Of a stretch of 64,000 nucleotides of DNA, positions 1 to 8,200 are shown piece after piece (the first letter of the stretch is position 1; each line of letters opens with the position of its first letter). The notes below the pieces were generated by a model. That model was not told the origin of the DNA and did not search any database. It worked only from the letters and a program-made list of their open reading frames with translations. The position numbers and the translations under genes were made by a program. The stretch is from VAZQ01 sp035263865 (GTDB taxonomy: Bacteria; Pseudomonadota; Alphaproteobacteria; Rhizobiales; Xanthobacteraceae): the NCBI GenBank assembly GCA_035263865.1, contig DATFQX010000228.1, forward strand, positions 47,133 to 111,132, in the 5' to 3' direction.

Positions 1-735
1 GTTGGCTTTGGCGATAATAGGTAGGACAAAACAAAGCACTGCATTTCGAGCACTCGAAATACGTGAAGAAAACCCGCGCGTGCGTATAGCCGGAAACAAA
101 TGCGCCGTGACGGTCGGCAGTCAGTGTCTCCGCCGGGGGCGAAGAGGCAACGCGTCGTTTGGCATCTGCGGCCGGTGCGTCGCAGCAGGGACAAAGCTCG
201 ACACGGAGATAATCATCGAGCAACTGATCGTTATTCTCGCCGGAGGCAAAATCATTGGCTGCCTCAGCGACGCTGCCTGCTTTTAGGTGTTGAACAAAAT
301 TCATGGCGAGAACACCGTTCCGCTTGCGTGAGCTTGGCACTATGGAGAGGCACCTTTTCCTTGTAAAGCGAACGGGCGTTAGGCGATTCGAACGCGTTGT
401 CTGTCGAACCCGCAACGCGTTCGGAAAGAAAATGACTTGACAAACGGATTTGCCTGGCCCCGGTACGCGGCAATGGGGCAATAGGACAAAGCCAACACGC
501 CTCGGCTACATCGCTGTGAAATCATTGATGAATTGGAAACGAACCTTCCTCCTCGGGTCGGTGCTGTAGGGTGTGAGGCTCAATGAGGATCAGCGGAACG
601 ACTGGATGCTGGCTGCCGCGATGAAGCAGTGCGCTTACGCCGGAACAATTCGGCTGATTTGCATGCTGCGCAACGCTAATCTTGAAAGATCGCTCGTTGC
701 GAACGTCCATGTCTCGGCGCGGCCGTTAGATTGAG
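1..735. other. Left-end region without a convincing gene
   Basis: No reading frame here looks like a known protein. The longest open frames (about 90 codons near the left edge) have arginine/cysteine-rich compositions typical of chance frames in GC-rich DNA and no recognisable domain. A 10-base inverted repeat, GTTGGCTTTG at 1-10 and its complement at 487-496, brackets most of the stretch. It could be the ends of a degraded mobile element but is short enough to arise by chance. The stretch up to 735 would hold the promoter of the polysaccharide run, but I see no clear promoter. Confidence 0.5.
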
Positions 736-2001
736 ATGCAATCCCTTCGCTCGCGCTATACATTGCTCATCCCTACCTTTAATCGGTCCGCCCATTTACG
801 CAGACTGCTCGGATATCTGGCTGCGCGGCGGTTCGCGTATCCGATCCATGTGCTCGACTCCAGCACGGGTGACGCCCTGGCGCAAAACCGCGAGACCGTC
901 AGCCGGGAAGGGTTGGACGTCGTGCATGATATCTACGACCCGGCGACGTCGATCCATAAGAAAATCGGCCTTGCGATCGCATCGGTCGAATCGACCTACT
1001 GCTCTCTTTGCGCCGACGACGACGTCTTGTTCACGGATGAGCTGGACGCACTTTTCGATGTCCTCGACGCCGACCCAGACTTGGTCGTAGCGCATGGGTA
1101 TTACGTCAATTTCAAACCGGGAGAGCATTTTGACGTCTGGCATACGGACTATTCGGCGCCTTCGATCGTCGCAGGAGACGCGTTGAAACGGATCGTCGAA
1201 CAGATGAGCGATTACCAGGCGATTTTCTATGGAATTCATCGCACTCATACTATGAAACTGATCCAGCCGCCGCTTGATCGCGTGAAGTCGCTTTGGGCGA
1301 AGGAACTGCTGACATCCTCTCTGGCTTTGATCGATGGCGGCATGTACCGCGCGCCGCGGTATTACATGGCGCGAAACACGAACCCCTCCATCGCATCCGA
1401 AGGGTGGCACCCACACCAATTTTTGGCCATGGAGCCAGCCGAGCTCTTTCGCGAGTATGCGGACTATCGTGCCGTCGCGCTCGAGCATCTGGCGGCCGAC
1501 CCCCACTGTCGAGCGATCTACGGGCCGGAGCAGATGCAGCAGGTTTTCGATCTTGTCCATCTGAAATACCTTGCCCCGATGCTTTCCTCGGGCGTCATGA
1601 ACTATCTCATTCAGCAGTCCATGCTACCCAATACGACATCTCGGCAAATGATCGATGGCATATGGAACACCTTCGTCCCTCCATTCGCTCGGCAGGCGGG
1701 GGGATTGAAGCAATACTTGACCCAGGCGATTGCATTACTGCGGCCGAGTAATGCATCAAGCGCGTTCAAGCATTTTCGACGTCTTGCCGGTATTTATGCG
1801 GAACTCAAATTTCAGGAAAAATTCGATGTTTCCGTCAATTCGGCGTTTGACACGATCACCGTGAGCCGTAGAAGCCGAGACGGCCAATCGCGCTGCTACA
1901 TCATGTCGAGCTCCCTGCTAGATCAGCAGTTTGCCGACGGTCGACAAGTGACTGCCTCTCATCTGCGAACTATTGTCAGCCACCTCGACGACTATGTCTA
2001 A
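736..2001 (+). CDS. TIGR00180-like family glycosyltransferase
   Basis: Probable GT-A fold glycosyltransferase of 421 residues acting in the cytoplasm on a polysaccharide or glycan precursor. The N-terminus has the LIPTFNR strand typical of family 2-like enzymes (residues 10-17), and a DDD metal-binding motif lies at residues 94-96 (LCADDDVLF). The arrangement resembles proteins annotated as TIGR00180 glycosyltransferase domain. The C-terminal half is less recognisable and may bind the acceptor. It opens the plus-strand polysaccharide run and overlaps the next gene by 8 bases, so the two are probably translationally coupled. Sugar donor and acceptor cannot be told from the sequence. Confidence 0.8.
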   Translation: MQSLRSRYTLLIPTFNRSAHLRRLLGYLAARRFAYPIHVLDSSTGDALAQNRETVSREGLDVVHDIYDPATSIHKKIGLAIASVESTYCSLCADDDVLFTDELDALFDVLDADPDLVVAHGYYVNFKPGEHFDVWHTDYSAPSIVAGDALKRIVEQMSDYQAIFYGIHRTHTMKLIQPPLDRVKSLWAKELLTSSLALIDGGMYRAPRYYMARNTNPSIASEGWHPHQFLAMEPAELFREYADYRAVALEHLAADPHCRAIYGPEQMQQVFDLVHLKYLAPMLSSGVMNYLIQQSMLPNTTSRQMIDGIWNTFVPPFARQAGGLKQYLTQAIALLRPSNASSAFKHFRRLAGIYAELKFQEKFDVSVNSAFDTITVSRRSRDGQSRCYIMSSSLLDQQFADGRQVTASHLRTIVSHLDDYV

Positions 2002-3103
2002 TGTGGCGCGGCTGAAAGGCGCAAACAACGAGCACATGATTCTGCAGGCTGAAAATAGTTCGTCGAATTCCGCGGCATTGCTGGGAGTTTTCGACTTCTC
2101 CTACCAACACTACGCGCTCGGGGATCTGCTCACGAACCAGATCAATCTCGCTGTCATAGCGATCGAGCGGGGCCTTCGGTACGTCGATCTCATAGTCATG
2201 GTCAATCCGGAAAGGCCCTCGGCACGTCAGCAGACGTTCGTGACCCGCAGCAATTACATCGCTCATCTCGACAATATCGTGCCGGTCTTCGCGTGCAATC
2301 CGTTGTTACGGTCGTTTCGGCTCGTCCGTGATCTGCAGGCGTTCAATTTCCTGATTGCCTTGCATCACCGGAATCGTCTTCCGATGTGGCCGGATCTGAA
2401 GACACATCTCAAAATGCGTCAGGATTTTCCCATCGATCATCGGCGCATCAACGCCTTTCACGCGCGATCTGGCTACATTCCCAAGCTTTCGGCCCCGCGC
2501 GGGTATGAGGCCTGGGCGCGACAATTCCACATCACCGAACTGGGCGGGCGTCCGCTCGTAATTATCAATCCGCGTCAGAGTTCACTGACCGAAGCCCCGG
2601 CAGTGACTTATCGCGATGCGCCACTGCCGGCGTGGCATGACTTCATCGACGCGGTGGCAACGAGCTGGCCGCAGGCGCTCTTTGTAATGGTCGGCGGGTT
2701 TCAGGAATGGGAGCACCGGCTGCTCTACCGGCACAATGTCTTCATCCCGCGCGCGTGGGGCTTGCGGCTCGCGCATGAGTTGGCGCTGCTGAAGATCGCG
2801 GATGTGTTCATCGGAACCTCGAGCGGCTTTGCCACTTTCGCGACTTTCACCGATGTAGCCTATGCGATCGTTAACGTCGAACACAGCTTTGCACGCCCCG
2901 CTGGGGTTCGACTCAACGATCGGCATTTTCCTTTCGCTAAGGAAAATCAGATCCTGACCTGGCGGCAGGAGACGACCGCAGAGCTGCTGGCGCTGTTCGA
3001 ACAGGTCTATTCGAGCGCACTACGAGCGCGCATGTCAGACGGGGAAAAAAGATCTACCCCCGCCGAGCAACGCGGCCGCGAACTTCTCGGGGGTCGCGTA
3101 TGA
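1994..3103 (+). CDS. Uncharacterised protein, possibly GT-B glycosyltransferase-like
   Basis: A 369-residue protein if read from the ATG at 1994, which overlaps the stop of the upstream gene; an in-frame TTG at 1973 is a less likely start. I do not recognise a named family. The C-terminal half (VIINPRQSS, then LFVMVGGFQEWEH, then ADVFIGTSSGFATFAT) has the alternation expected of the donor-binding half of GT-B enzymes related to family 9 or fucosyltransferase-like proteins; this is inference. No signal peptide or membrane segment is evident. The following gene starts inside its stop codon (ATGA), so all three first genes look like one translation unit. Confidence 0.6.
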   Translation: MSNVARLKGANNEHMILQAENSSSNSAALLGVFDFSYQHYALGDLLTNQINLAVIAIERGLRYVDLIVMVNPERPSARQQTFVTRSNYIAHLDNIVPVFACNPLLRSFRLVRDLQAFNFLIALHHRNRLPMWPDLKTHLKMRQDFPIDHRRINAFHARSGYIPKLSAPRGYEAWARQFHITELGGRPLVIINPRQSSLTEAPAVTYRDAPLPAWHDFIDAVATSWPQALFVMVGGFQEWEHRLLYRHNVFIPRAWGLRLAHELALLKIADVFIGTSSGFATFATFTDVAYAIVNVEHSFARPAGVRLNDRHFPFAKENQILTWRQETTAELLALFEQVYSSALRARMSDGEKRSTPAEQRGRELLGGRV

Positions 3104-4323
3104 TTCGTCGTCTTCTGCTCGGCCCTTATAAGCTCGCTGAGCCATGGGTCCGCCACCCCAGTTGGATGGTCCGCCGCCCCGCTCAAGTCGCGGTGCTCGG
3201 CATTGCCACGATCTGGCTTGCATTGCCGGGAAGCGAGAAAGCGGAGCGGGATGCTCCGGAACAAGTCGATGAGCTCGCCCGCCAGTTCTGGTCGTCGCCA
3301 AAGCTGCTTGAATTTCTCAACGGACCCGCCATAGGCAAGCCGGTCATAGGCCGCATCTGCCGCCTGCTGGTCTTGCGCCTTTCGGTCGCCGCGAAACTGC
3401 GAGAGCGCGCAAGCGCCGACGATCTTAATTTCGTATTGCGGCTCAATGGGCCCCTCGACCAGAAATCGCTAAGGAACTTGCTGATTTGGCAGAACCACGT
3501 TCTCCCCTCGTATGTGCAGCGGGAGGACGCCCAGGTGGATGTCGCGCTGGTGCTGGCGAACGGATCGGCCAACGAGGCGCGCCTGTTCGATCTCATCTCG
3601 ATCTTGCTCATGCTTGAGCGCTTTCGCAGTTTCGCGGTGTTCTGGGACGAGGAGACCGCGATGGCCGCGACATCGGACCTTCTATCGCAGCGGGAGTCGA
3701 GCCGCTGGCGTGCCCGCGAACCAGCGAGCGATCTACGCACGCTGCCGCGCCAGCTCTCGCGCGAAGTCGAACTTCGCGGCACGCGCGGCGGCATCAAGCT
3801 TCTTCCGCACGGGCGCAAATCTGCAAACGATTTTTTGAAACTGACGTTACCCGGCCGATTCATCGTGGCGGGCGCGTTGCGGGAGCGCGAGGATGGGACG
3901 ATCGAGTCGGATGAACTCGAATTTTGGCTTGATTTGATCGAGCGACTCGGCGTGCGCTATCCGCGCGCCGCCTTCGTAATGCTCAATCGGCTTGCTCCCT
4001 CCCAATGGCGGGAATGGCCGGTTCATCTGCGCTTTGCCCGCCATCAAGGATTGAACCTTCAAGATGCGATGTGCCTTGCTCAGATTGCCGACGGTTATCT
4101 GGGGGTCCTCGACCTGTTTGGGTTCGCGGCTCATTCCGCCGGTCGTCCCGGGGTCTATGTTCCGCTTGACGATCTGCCGCCCCCCGAGCGAGCAAGTGCA
4201 AACTTGCGAGTCTCACAAATTATCGTTGGAAGCTGCAATCGTGCAGACATCGAGGCGGCGGTGAACAATTTGGAACTCGGTCCCATCCACGCGCCATTCG
4301 GGGGTGCGGGAGGGCACCGATGA
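3100..4323 (+). CDS. Uncharacterised polysaccharide-locus protein, possibly GT-B-like
   Basis: A 407-residue protein that I do not recognise. The ATG at 3100 overlaps the preceding stop by four bases (ATGA). Its C-terminal half (FIVAGALRE, YPRAAFVMLNRLAP, DAMCLAQIADGYLGVLDLFGFAAHSAGRPGVYVPLDD) parallels the layout of its upstream neighbour: a strand-turn-helix, then an FVM strand, then an ADxxxG loop followed by a small-residue helix. The two could be diverged relatives, but this is inferred from pattern only. A hydrophobic stretch at residues 30-43 may be a buried helix. Its role in the polysaccharide pathway is suggested only by position and coupling. Confidence 0.6.
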   Translation: MIRRLLLGPYKLAEPWVRHPSWMVRRPAQVAVLGIATIWLALPGSEKAERDAPEQVDELARQFWSSPKLLEFLNGPAIGKPVIGRICRLLVLRLSVAAKLRERASADDLNFVLRLNGPLDQKSLRNLLIWQNHVLPSYVQREDAQVDVALVLANGSANEARLFDLISILLMLERFRSFAVFWDEETAMAATSDLLSQRESSRWRAREPASDLRTLPRQLSREVELRGTRGGIKLLPHGRKSANDFLKLTLPGRFIVAGALREREDGTIESDELEFWLDLIERLGVRYPRAAFVMLNRLAPSQWREWPVHLRFARHQGLNLQDAMCLAQIADGYLGVLDLFGFAAHSAGRPGVYVPLDDLPPPERASANLRVSQIIVGSCNRADIEAAVNNLELGPIHAPFGGAGGHR

Positions 4324-4341
4324 AGGGCTGCGGGCGCGCAA

Positions 4342-4704
4342 ATGCTTCCTGAAGCTATGCCTCGGCCGGTGGAGCAGGGAGAGGAGGCCACCGAAGTCAG
4401 TTTCGTGGTTCCCTGCCTGAACGAAGAGGAGAACGTCCTCGGCACGATCGAGACGATCACCAAGGCAATGGAGCGCGTCGACTGCCGGTTCGAAATCCTG
4501 GTATTCGATGACGGCTCGCAGGATAATACGTCAGGGGTGGTGGCAGCATATCAGTCGGCAAATCCGTAGGCCCCCGTCCGTCTGTTTCGCAACAAAGTCA
4601 ATCGTGGCTTGGCCTGCAATTTCGTGGAGGGAGCATTCCAAGGACGCGGCCGCTATTACCGTGCGGTTCCGGGCGACAATGTCGAGCTTGCCGATCGGCC
4701 GATA
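4342..4704 (+). pseudogene. Truncated family 2 glycosyltransferase with an in-frame stop
   Basis: The frame begins like a dolichyl-phosphate-mannose-synthase-type GT2 enzyme: VSFVVPCLNEEENV, then EILVFDDGSQDNT. It meets a TAG stop at 4567-4569 after 75 residues. Past the stop the same frame still reads GT2-like sequence (LFRNKVNRGLACNF, then YYRAVPGDNVE) up to about 4690 and then runs directly into rmlC. The rest of a normal 230-330 residue enzyme, including the acceptor part, is missing. It therefore carries both a nonsense mutation and a large 3' deletion and should be inactive. A sequencing error could explain the stop but not the deletion. Confidence 0.8.
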
Positions 4705-5243
4705 ATGCTGTTCAGACCGTTGGACATCCCCGGCGTTTTTCTTATAGAGCTTGAAAAAATGGAAGACGAACGCGGTTTTTTTTCGCGTCTGTTCTGCAGC
4801 GAGACATTCCTAGAGCAAGGGCTATGCGCAAACTATCCGCAGTGGAGCGTGTCGTTCAACGGACGTCGCGGCACGTTGCGCGGCCTGCACTTTCAGGCAC
4901 CCCCGCACGAGGAAATCAAGCTTGTCTCCTGTACACGAGGAGCGGTGTTTGACGTGGCCGTCGACGTAAGGCCCGGCTCGCCCTCCCGCGGCAAGTGGGT
5001 CGGCGTGGAGCTCAGTGCGGACAACCGGCAGCAACATACATTCCCGCCGGGTTTGCTCATGGTTTTCAAACTCTCACCGATGACGCCGAGGTACGCTATC
5101 ACATATCCGAAACGTATCGGCCGGAGGCGGCGCGCGGCGTGCGGTGGGATGATCCGGATCTCGTCATCGCATGGCCGAACATCGAGGAGCGCGTGATCTC
5201 CAGCCGGGATCTGGCTTTGCCGAGATTGCGGGACCTCACATGA
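4705..5243 (+). pseudogene. rmlC: dTDP-4-dehydrorhamnose 3,5-epimerase family, frameshifted
   Basis: Cupin-fold sugar 3,5-epimerase. Read from the ATG at 4705 it has PLDIPGVFLIELE, then DERGFFSRLF, and the conserved LRGLHFQ carrying the catalytic histidine. At about 5035 the frame is lost: the original frame runs on as nonsense to 5196, while another frame takes over as YIPAGFAHGFQTL, then AEVRYHISETY (catalytic Tyr region), then GVRWDDPDL, ending with TGA at 5241-5243. The pieces together give about 179 residues, the normal length, so one missing base is the simplest explanation. It directly follows the broken GT2. No rmlA, rmlB or rmlD is nearby, so the substrate may not have been dTDP-sugar. 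Confidence 0.85.
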
Positions 5244-5333
5244 ACCGTTTTAGCCGTCGGCTGTGCGTTGCGGGCGCGACTGCGAACGGCAATCACAGCC
5301 GGCGAGGGCGCCGGCGAGACAATCGGTGCGGCG

Positions 5334-5921
5334 ATGCCTAACAGCGCGCTTTTTCTCGACCGGGATGGGGTGATCAATGTGGACCACGGCTACGTGCACC
5401 GGCCGGACCAATTCGAATTCATCCCCGGAATTTTCGAACTCGCTCGTTTCTGGACCAATGAGGTGAAGCGGCCGATCGTCGTGACCACCAACCAATCGGG
5501 TATTGGTCGCGGCTATTTCGACCAAAGCACCTATGCGGCCTTGACGCGATGGATGTGCGACCGTTTTGAGGCGGAAGGCACGGCAATCAGCCGCGTCTAT
5601 CACTGTCCTCATCACCCTGTGGAGGGCGTTGGCGAGTACCGCCGCGATCATCCCTGGCGCAAACCAAATCCCGGAATGCTCCTGCAGGCTGTATCGGATC
5701 TTGGGCTTGATCCTGTTCACTGCGCGATCGTTGGCGACAAGATGAGCGACATGGAAGCCGGCGCAGTTGCTGGAATCGGATTGCGCATTCTCATCGGATC
5801 CCGCGAACTCAAGAAGCGCGAGCCAGCCTGTGAGGTCGTCGCCGACCTGCGCCAAGCCCTCGCCCTTCTGCGATCTCGCTTTGCGCCGGCTGCGCCGGCC
5901 GAGCGCAGCAGGGGTGCTTGA
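5334..5921 (+). CDS. gmhB: D-glycero-D-manno-heptose 1,7-bisphosphate 7-phosphatase (HAD family)
   Basis: HAD-superfamily phosphatase of 195 residues from the ATG at 5334, the start that places the first motif near the N-terminus as usual. Motif I is LFLDRDGVIN with both aspartates, motif II is VVTTNQSGIGRG, and motif III/IV is RKPNPGML then VGDKMSDMEAG. GmhB enzymes remove the 7-phosphate of heptose bisphosphate on the way to ADP- or GDP-heptose. The usual zinc loop is only half kept: CPHHP is present, but the second cysteine pair (normally DCxCRKP) reads DHPWRKP, so metal binding is doubtful or altered. A related sugar-bisphosphatase role cannot be excluded. Confidence 0.82.
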   Translation: MPNSALFLDRDGVINVDHGYVHRPDQFEFIPGIFELARFWTNEVKRPIVVTTNQSGIGRGYFDQSTYAALTRWMCDRFEAEGTAISRVYHCPHHPVEGVGEYRRDHPWRKPNPGMLLQAVSDLGLDPVHCAIVGDKMSDMEAGAVAGIGLRILIGSRELKKREPACEVVADLRQALALLRSRFAPAAPAERSRGA

Positions 5922-6039
5922 TGCGTAGTAATTTCCTGCTTGAACTGCGCGTCCCGCTCGGCCATTACCGTCGCGCAACGTCTGGTGACCAAGACGCGGG
6001 AACCGGACGGTGGCGCGGTGGGGCAGGGGACGGGATCGA

Positions 6040-7101
6040 ATGAACAGCGACCTCGCTGGTGATTTCGAGCCGCCGCGCGCGTCGCGCGCCGGCGTGCAGA
6101 AAGTTGCGATCGTGGCAGCCAAGCTGCTCGTGACAGGAGCATGCTTTTGGTATGTGTCGCGGCAAGTCGATTGGCGTCAGACCTTCTCCATGATTTCGCT
6201 CCTGGATTGGCGCTGGGCTGCGCTCGCCACGCTGATAGGGATGTTGCAGGTTCCGCTGCTGGGGCTGCGCTGGCGCAACATTGTCGATGTGCTCGCTCCC
6301 GACGATACGGCCATGACGCGCATGGACATGATTGCCGCGACGGCGGTGGGAATGTTCTTCGCCCAAGTATTGCCGAGCGTGGCCGGTGAGGGGGTGCGAG
6401 CGTGGCTGCTCGTTCGGCTCGGCAGTAATTGGCGCAAGGCCGTAACAAGCGTTGTGATCGATCGCGGAATAGGCGTGGGGCTTTTGATCGCTTTCGGCCT
6501 GCTCATTCTGCTGCTGCCCTCCGGGCTTACGGCGCTGGGTGGATATCGCGATCTGGTGCTCGTCGTGTACGGTGCGCTAATCATCGCCGGAGCGCTCGCG
6601 CTCGTGCTCGCATCGAAGATTGTTCCTCTGCTCGCTCGGTGGCGGTATTCGCGATGGATGGCGATTTTGGCTGTAGACGTTCATCGCGTCTTGTTCGGAT
6701 CGAAGGGGCCCATAGTCCTGAGCATTGGATGTCTTATCCACGCGCTCACGATTGTCGCCATTTGGTCGGTGGGAAGAGCGCAGGGCTTCTCGCTGCCGCT
6801 CGCCGACGCGGCGGTGTTGTTCACCGTCATGATTGGAGTGGTGCTTGTACCGATTTCGATCGGCGGCTGGGGTTTGCGGGAACTTGCTGTGGTCTCGCTT
6901 CTGACCGGTTACGGCGTCGCACCGGAAAGGGCGTTGCTGTTTTCGGTGTGTTATGGCCTCGTGCTGGCCGTCAGCTCGCTGCCCGGGGCGCCAGTGTGGC
7001 TTTTGTACCCATTCGCGCCCGCCGAGCCTTTGCGGCGCGAGAAGCAGCCTCTGCCGCTGGCGCAAACACGTGCCTCTGGCGCTGCGTCAAATATTGCTTA
7101 G
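6040..7101 (+). CDS. Flippase-like integral membrane protein (UPF0104/LPG synthase TM family)
   Basis: A 353-residue polytopic membrane protein with about eight hydrophobic segments, starting at the ATG at 6040. It matches the lysylphosphatidylglycerol-synthase transmembrane or flippase-like family: GMFFAQVLPSVAGEGVRAWLL in segments 2-3, SVVIDRGIGVGLL, and a C-terminal PISIGGWGLRELA loop, which is a hallmark of the family. It has no catalytic LPG synthase domain. In polysaccharide loci such proteins are presumed to move lipid-linked intermediates or support a membrane glycosyltransferase, but function is not established. About 118 bases without a gene separate it from gmhB. Confidence 0.82.
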   Translation: MNSDLAGDFEPPRASRAGVQKVAIVAAKLLVTGACFWYVSRQVDWRQTFSMISLLDWRWAALATLIGMLQVPLLGLRWRNIVDVLAPDDTAMTRMDMIAATAVGMFFAQVLPSVAGEGVRAWLLVRLGSNWRKAVTSVVIDRGIGVGLLIAFGLLILLLPSGLTALGGYRDLVLVVYGALIIAGALALVLASKIVPLLARWRYSRWMAILAVDVHRVLFGSKGPIVLSIGCLIHALTIVAIWSVGRAQGFSLPLADAAVLFTVMIGVVLVPISIGGWGLRELAVVSLLTGYGVAPERALLFSVCYGLVLAVSSLPGAPVWLLYPFAPAEPLRREKQPLPLAQTRASGAASNIA

Positions 7102-7151
7102 CGAACGCGACCAATGCCGAGCGTTGAACGAGCGGCCGTGCGCCGGGTGGC

Positions 7152-8132
7152 ATGACGACGACTGGACCAGTGGCCCTCATAGCCGGGGTAACGGGGCAGG
7201 ACGGCGCTTATCTTGCGCGCTTTCTCCTTGGGAAAGGTTACGTTGTTCATGGGACGTCGCGCGACGCAGCGCTTGCTCGCCTCGACGGTCTGATTGCGCT
7301 CGGGATCTGCGACAAGGTAGCGCTTCATTCGATGTCGCCGGCAGACTTCCAGTCCGTAGTGCAAGTCATCGAGAAGGTCGCGCCGGATGAAATTTACAAT
7401 CTGTCGGGCCAATCCTCCGTTTCGCTATCGTTCACCCAGCCGGCCGAGACACTGGCAGGAATAGCGCTCGGTGCGCTCAACATGCTTGAGTCGCTGCGCC
7501 GCCTCGGGGGGAGAGTGCGCTTTTATAATGCGGGTTCTTCGGAGTGCTTTGGCGATACCGGGACACGCGCAGCGAATGAGCAGACGGCGTTTCGGCCGAA
7601 GAGCCCTTATGGCGTAGCTAAGGCAGCGGCGATCTCGCTTGTTGCCAACTATCGCGAGTCTTACGGCCTCTTTGCTTGTTCGGGTCTCTTGTTCAATCAC
7701 GAATCACCGCTGCGGCCGAGCCGATTCGTGACTCGCAAGATCACCGCGGCAGCCGCCAAAATCGCTGCCGGCAGCGGAGCACGGCTTGCTCTCGGCAATT
7801 TGTCGATCCGCCGCGACTGGGGTTGGGCTCCCGATTACGTCGAAGCGATGTGGAGAATGCTGCAGTGCGACCAGCCGGACGACTTCGTTGCTGCGTCGGG
7901 CGTCGCTTATTCGCTCGAGCAGTTTGTGGCAGCAGCCTTCCGCGAGGTCGGTCTCGATTGGCGAGAGCACGTTGACTACGATCCTTCTCTTGTTCGTTCC
8001 AGTGATATCATGTACTCGGTGGGTGATCCTACCAAGGCGGCACAAATTCTCGGCTGGCGTCCGACGGTCGGAATGCCCGAGATAGTGACGCGGATGGTTC
8101 ACGCCGAGCGCGACATGGCAGGTGTCGCTTAG
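7152..8132 (+). CDS. GDP-mannose 4,6-dehydratase-like SDR protein (paralogue of the next gene)
   Basis: Extended SDR enzyme of 326 residues with NAD(P)-binding LIAGVTGQDGAYL near the N-terminus, the same opening as true GMD proteins. Active-site parts are AGSSECFG (Ser/Glu) and the YGVAK Tyr-Lys pair; LLFNHESPLR and RRDWGWAPDYVEA are also GMD-like. It is about 35 residues shorter than its neighbour and lacks the RRSSSFNT stretch that binds the neighbouring subunit's cofactor in GMD. It probably dehydrates a GDP-activated hexose or heptose. Two adjacent GMD relatives suggest different substrates, or one may have another step such as reduction; the sequence does not decide. The start is ATG 7152. 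Confidence 0.75.
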   Translation: MTTTGPVALIAGVTGQDGAYLARFLLGKGYVVHGTSRDAALARLDGLIALGICDKVALHSMSPADFQSVVQVIEKVAPDEIYNLSGQSSVSLSFTQPAETLAGIALGALNMLESLRRLGGRVRFYNAGSSECFGDTGTRAANEQTAFRPKSPYGVAKAAAISLVANYRESYGLFACSGLLFNHESPLRPSRFVTRKITAAAAKIAAGSGARLALGNLSIRRDWGWAPDYVEAMWRMLQCDQPDDFVAASGVAYSLEQFVAAAFREVGLDWREHVDYDPSLVRSSDIMYSVGDPTKAAQILGWRPTVGMPEIVTRMVHAERDMAGVA

Positions 8133-8200
8133 CTCGGCTTGTTTGACGGTGCCGTCACTGGCGACGATTGGACGAAGGCAATAGCCCGCGTGGTGCAATA

